A stretch of 64,000 nt of DNA, taken from contig NC_087077.1 in the NCBI RefSeq assembly GCF_026151205.1, positions 8,981,983-9,045,982 on the forward strand, read 5' to 3'. The notes under the pieces were generated by a model. That model worked only from the letters and a program-made list of their open reading frames with translations. It was not told the origin of the DNA and made no database searches. Below are positions 60,068 through 64,000 of the stretch, in pieces. This stretch comes from Bolinopsis microptera (Eukaryota; Ctenophora; Tentaculata; Lobata; Bolinopsidae). The first letter of the stretch is position 1. Each line of letters opens with the position of its first letter. The position numbers were made by a program, and so were the translations under genes.

Positions 60068-60078
60068 AGCAAACAGCC

Positions 60079-61802
60079 TAGCTGACTCTATAGCCACCAT
60101 AGACGAAGGACGGAGAATGTTTGAAGCTGCTCGTCAACTATCAGGCAAACAGAAAACGGGTGCAGGCTCTGTGTCTGTTTTCAACACTGACAACCAACTG
60201 GTAGATAATGAACGAGACAAGGCTGAAATCATTCGCCAGTACTTCGAAGAACACTACACTGGACCTGACAGTGAACCACCACTAGAACCGTTCACAGGTA
60301 AACCTAGGCCCCTTCAAAACCCCATTACAGCGTTTGAAGTTGAGCTTGCGGCCAAGAAACTCAAGAACGGTAAAGCTGTTGGACCAGATGGGATCCCAAA
60401 CGAATTTCTCAAACACTCTCCTGAAATCTTTTTTTCCACATTTGCACAACTTACTAATCGATCCTTTGAGCTCCATGAACATGTACCTTCTTTCACAGAG
60501 GGATACCTTACTCCGCTCCAAAAACCTGGAAAGCCACTAGGCCCCCCTAAGAGTTTGCGCCCACTTTGCCTACTAAACGGTACTAGAAAGATATTGTCCA
60601 TGATAGTCTTAAAGCGCATCCAAAGGCAAGTATCTCAGTACACTGGTCCTTGGCAGAATGCCTATAAACCTGGCCATAGTTGTGCAAATATCGTTTGGAC
60701 CCAGCGAATACTAGTGTCAGTTGTCAAGGAAAAACGCTGGTCTCTTCATAAGATGGGCATTGACATGTCCTCTGCTTTCGATACCATAAAGAGGTCGGTA
60801 TTACTTGACATTTTAGCTGATGCTGGTTGTAGTGAGGACGACATTCGACTGGTAAGGTATTTGCTCGCAAATACTAAACTGAAGATCAAAGTGAACTCAA
60901 CAATATAGGGAGAGTTTATTGTCACGATTGGAGCTTTTCAAGGCGACAGTTTGTCTGGAAACTTGTTCACTCTATATCTGGCAGCAGCACTTTACCACCT
61001 GCGTGCTGTTATGTCCTATCTAAGACCTAACCCTCCCATAGCTGAGAATCTGTTACCCCTCGAGTGGGAGTACGCAGATGATGTTGATTTTACTGATGAG
61101 GATAAAAGCAATTTGGAGTCTTTGTTGCCAATATGTAAAGAAATATTGGAAGAGTGGAATCTTTTTGTCAATGAGTCAAAAACCGAGTTCACCCACTTCT
61201 ATCTGGCCAGCAAGAACGAGGTTGATAACAAAGGAGAGAAACTCAGAGGTAGAGAACCTTGGAGGTCATCTATCTCTTTAGGCTCTAAGTTGTGTAGCAT
61301 CGAAGATGTCAAGAGACGATGTATACTTGCTAACATTGCTTTTCAGAACTACAAAAAAGTCTGGGAACAAGGTAGACGTATACCCTTGAAGATTCGACTC
61401 AAGATATATGAAGCACAAGTTGTTTCATTACTGATGTATAATTGCAACAGTTGGGCAACATCTAAACAACTCCTTCAAAAACTTGATGTCTGCCACAGGA
61501 ATCATCTCCGTACGATCATCGGCATGACCTACCCTAATGTCATACGAAATGTGACTCTATACAAACGCTGCGAAGTTGTTCCACTAAGTGAGCGTGTTGC
61601 TCGTGCACGGTGGAGAATGCTCGGTCACATCCTCCGCAGTGATAATAACTCACCTGCCCAGCTTGCCTTACATTTTGCTGTAGAGAGTCAGAGTTTGATG
61701 AGAGGTAGAGTCGGACGACACCAGTCAAACTTGTTAAAAACTATTTTGAACGATTTTTTTATTAAATACTTTTCAAATTTTACAGAGTACAGCAATAGAT
61801 GA
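60079..61802 (+). pseudogene. LINE ORF, 3' part: reverse transcriptase with in-frame stop
   Basis: RT motifs are K-A-V-G-P-D-G-I-P-N-E, L-R-P-L-C-L-L-N-G, G-I-D-M-S-S-A-F-D, G-A-F-Q-G-D-S-L-S-G and Y-A-D-D near 61071. A TAG at 60906-60908 cuts the frame between the Asp motif and the Y-A-D-D motif. After the RT come a likely Cys-containing region and R-W-R-M-L-G-H-I-L-R, seen at the end of many LINE ORFs. The last residues (from about 61742) do not look like the family and coincide with an inverted repeat. Confidence 0.82.
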
Positions 61803-61827
61803 ATATAAAATAGAATCGTTCAAAATA
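61742..61827. repeat. 14-bp inverted repeat at the LINE 3' end
   Basis: tattttgaacgatt at 61742-61755 is matched by its exact complement at 61814-61827, with a 58-bp loop. A second inverted pair (attttacaga at 61777-61786 and its complement at 61837-61846) overlaps it. The LINE C-terminal coding loses its family character at the left arm. Confidence 0.7.
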
Positions 61828-62104
61828 TCGCCCCCATCTGTAAAATATGATGGGCACCCAAACACGGTAAACACATAGTTGACTATGTCCGCAGTAACTT
61901 GGACCCATTACATCGAATTAATCTAAATCCAAAAATTTATGAAAAAATATTTAATAACAAACAAATCCATGGTGAATAACTGTGGATATAGAGTCAAAAT
62001 TGGTATTTCAATACGTCAAATTCCAGATACATTAGATACAGGTCTGAAATGGTCATTAATGTGTGAGAAGGTGTGCGGGTGAAGTGTGATATGATGTTGA
62101 AAGT

Positions 62105-64000
62105 ATAGGAAGGTAGATAAAAAAATTAATAAAACAAAAATAATAATAATATGGGGAGCAAAGAGACTAGGCTAGACTGTTGTTTCACTATCCAATAAAC
62201 ATTTCCATAGATGCTTAGTGACCTCAGCTTTGAAAAGGCTAGTAGACACAATCTGTCTTACCTGTAAAGGGAGTCCATTCCACAGTATATGGGTTCTGTA
62301 GAAAAATGATTTTGCCAGTGGGCTATTTGAGGTACATGTGGTGTGTGAATTCTGACTTAACTTAGGTAAAATTGATGACACAATAGACAGACTGTCGAGG
62401 TGGCAACGTCTTAGTCGAGAAGTGCCCTGATATAAAGAGAGATAGTGAGGCAGCGATACAGGAATTAAATTGTTAAGAACTTTGTGGAAAAAAATAAGAT
62501 CATTCAAGTCAAACTTTTGAGACAAAGGGAGAATGTCGACAAGCTTGCACTTTTTGACATATTGCTCAGGTGGATAACTGCGGCCCTCTTCAGACAGAAT
62601 CCATTTAATAGCTCTCTTTTGGAGACTTGGTTTTCCTGAAACAATAAGCACTTTACATTTTGCTGGATGGAATCGCATTTTGTTTCTTAGTGCCCAGTCA
62701 GAGAGATAGTCTATATCCATTTGTAAATTAGTATTATCAGAAGATGAATGTATTTTGCGCCAGATTTTTGTATCATCGGCATACAAAACAATATCAGTAT
62801 TATCCGAAAGGCCAAGAGGAATATCATTGATAAACAATACAAAAAGTAAGGGACCAAGAATAGAGCCCTGGGGGACACCAGAATTAACTGAGAGGGTAGA
62901 TGACATCTCATTACCAATAACCACTCTTTGGTAACGGCCTTGAAGGTAATTGGTAAGAAATTTGAGAAGTGTACCATCAATGTTATATAAGGTCTTTAGC
63001 TTATGAAGAAGGATATCATGATTTACAGAATCAAATGCCTTAGCAAAATCAAAATACACAACATGATTGATAATGTTTTCGTTAAGAGACAATGCCAGGC
63101 TATCACAAAAGTCAACCATATTGGTTGTGCATGACTTGTGCTCTAGAAAACCATGCTGCCTGGGATCAAGAAGGGTAATTGTCAAAGAAAGCAGTTTACG
63201 TTTAACAATGCGCTCAAAAACTTTCATGACTAAACAAGTAAGGGATATTGGTCTATAGTTTTCAACCTCACTTTTCTTACCTTTCTTAAATATTGGGACA
63301 ACATTTGCAAGTTTCCATTCTTGTGGAATGTAGCCGCTGTTGTAAGATCCGCGAAAAATGCATGTTAGAGGGTAAGCTAAACCTACGGAACAATTTTTGA
63401 GAATTTTACCGTGTATGCCATCTGGTCCCTGGGCTTTATTTGAATTAATATTTGAAAGAAGCTTACGAACATCCCGATGATCGAAGTCAATATCAAAATC
63501 AACATCATTGACATAGGAGATGTCAGTGTCATAAAGTGAAGGATCCGAAAACTGGTTATAAAAGAAAGAATTGAAAAGTTCAGCTTGAGCTTTGGGTTTG
63601 AACCGAAGCTGTCCAGAATAACTAACACAATTAGGAATACGGCAGGAGTTAGATTTATACTTAACATGTGACCAAAACTTCTTAGTTATAAGCGCTGGAT
63701 CATCACTATTGAAAAGATTGTCTCTTATTTTGGCTGATGAAAGCCTCTTAAAATCTTTACGGCTAGTAACAAACTTTAACTCATCAGAAATAGAACCAGA
63801 AATTTTAAATTTAGCTCTGAGTCTATCTTTTTTACGGCATGAAGAAAAAAGTTCACTATCGAACCACGGGGGTTGAAACTCTGATTTAATAGTTACTTTA
63901 GGAATATGTATATCAACTAAATTCATAATGCAGTCTTTAACTAACTTCCAAGACGAATCAGGATCTAGGCATTCTAGGACTTGCCAATTAATCGAGCATA
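62105..64000 (-). mobile_element. Second LINE (jockey/CR1/L2-like), 5' partial
   Basis: The minus-strand element includes the RT ORF, a 3' UTR of only about 60 bp and a terminal (TAT)n-like run (plus-strand aataataataata near 62140-62150), a simple 3' repeat often found in CR1/L2-type elements. It is oriented tail to tail with the LINE at 57843-61802. Confidence 0.75.
62172..64000 (-). CDS. LINE reverse transcriptase ORF, 5' end beyond window, internal deletion
   Basis: The frame is open to the right edge (at least 609 codons), so the Met at 63926 is probably internal and an endonuclease part likely lies outside. RT motifs seen: A-Q-G-P-D-G-I-H-G, N-Y-R-P-I-S-L-T-C, H-G-F-L, Y-F-D-F-A-K-A-F-D-S-V-N-H, G-V-P-Q-G-S-I-L-G-P-L-L-F and L-Y-A-D-D-T-K-I. 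It is a jockey/CR1/L2-type non-LTR RT. After K-C-K-V-L-I-V-S-G-K-P the sequence jumps to R-A-I-K-W-I-L-S, which belongs far downstream in relatives, so roughly 100-150 residues of RT thumb/connector are missing without a frame break. The end has the usual F-F-Y-R and W-N-G-L-P-L-Q-V-R motifs. Confidence 0.88.
   Translation of the reverse strand, partial: CSINWQVLECLDPDSSWKLVKDCIMNLVDIHIPKVTIKSEFQPPWFDSELFSSCRKKDRLRAKFKISGSISDELKFVTSRKDFKRLSSAKIRDNLFNSDDPALITKKFWSHVKYKSNSCRIPNCVSYSGQLRFKPKAQAELFNSFFYNQFSDPSLYDTDISYVNDVDFDIDFDHRDVRKLLSNINSNKAQGPDGIHGKILKNCSVGLAYPLTCIFRGSYNSGYIPQEWKLANVVPIFKKGKKSEVENYRPISLTCLVMKVFERIVKRKLLSLTITLLDPRQHGFLEHKSCTTNMVDFCDSLALSLNENIINHVVYFDFAKAFDSVNHDILLHKLKTLYNIDGTLLKFLTNYLQGRYQRVVIGNEMSSTLSVNSGVPQGSILGPLLFVLFINDIPLGLSDNTDIVLYADDTKIWRKIHSSSDNTNLQMDIDYLSDWALRNKMRFHPAKCKVLIVSGKPSLQKRAIKWILSEEGRSYPPEQYVKKCKLVDILPLSQKFDLNDLIFFHKVLNNLIPVSLPHYLSLYQGTSRLRRCHLDSLSIVSSILPKLSQNSHTTCTSNSPLAKSFFYRTHILWNGLPLQVRQIVSTSLFKAEVTKHLWKCLLDSETTV

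Larger units (their letters stand above)
57843..61802 (+). mobile_element. Non-LTR retrotransposon (LINE) with AP endonuclease and RT, broken
   Basis: The LINE covers an endonuclease part (57843-59157) and a reverse-transcriptase part (60079-61802), separated by a 908-bp insertion that carries its own 13-bp target duplication. Removing the insertion and one target copy puts both parts in one frame of about 1013 codons. The RT part also has an in-frame TAG at 60906-60908. The 5' end of the element is uncertain, and the 3' end is disturbed near 61742. The clade is not certain; the AP endonuclease and the R-W-x-M-L-G-H C-terminal motif fit RTE/CR1-like groups. Confidence 0.85.

Overview
This is a eukaryotic, clearly animal, AT-rich window. 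It has long introns with GT-AG boundaries, two multi-exon housekeeping or regulatory genes on the minus strand, one intronless receptor gene, and many transposons and satellites. Muscleblind, UBE2O and a class C GPCR together indicate a metazoan. The muscleblind protein keeps two pairs of CCCH fingers, unlike the single pair in flies and nematodes. I cannot name the species; a cnidarian, lophotrochozoan or other non-vertebrate animal all fit.

Layout: (1) 1-32397, minus strand: a muscleblind (MBNL-type) RNA-binding protein gene, rebuilt as ten coding exons. Nearly all are phase 0, and the zinc-finger spacing is kept across the splice junctions. Its introns carry (CU)n tracts in the RNA sense, an array of about 22 CACGTG repeats, MITEs and a non-autonomous hAT element with a perfect 8-bp target duplication. 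(2) 32398-34480: the muscleblind 5' region and the 3' flank of the next gene. (3) 34481-54292, minus strand: the C-terminal half of UBE2O, a hybrid E2/E3 ubiquitin ligase, in 13 exons plus one alternative exon. The 5' end of this gene is not found and probably lies past the right edge. (4) 39904-42534, minus strand: an intronless class C (mGluR/CaSR-like) GPCR gene inside a 10-kb UBE2O intron. (5) 56857-64000: transposons. These are a mariner-like foldback element, a LINE with AP endonuclease and RT that is split by a 0.9-kb insertion with long direct repeats, and a second minus-strand LINE whose RT ORF runs off the window.

Most notable observations: a pair of adjacent homologous UBE2O exons (49457-49611 and 49647-49816) with the same start and end phases and only 35 bp between them. 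This is the arrangement of mutually exclusive exons, and joining both would create an immediate stop codon. Second is the insertion in the LINE, which has two apparently identical 383-bp direct repeats, a 148-bp core and a 13-bp target duplication. All calls come from reading the sequence; no database search or transcript data were available.
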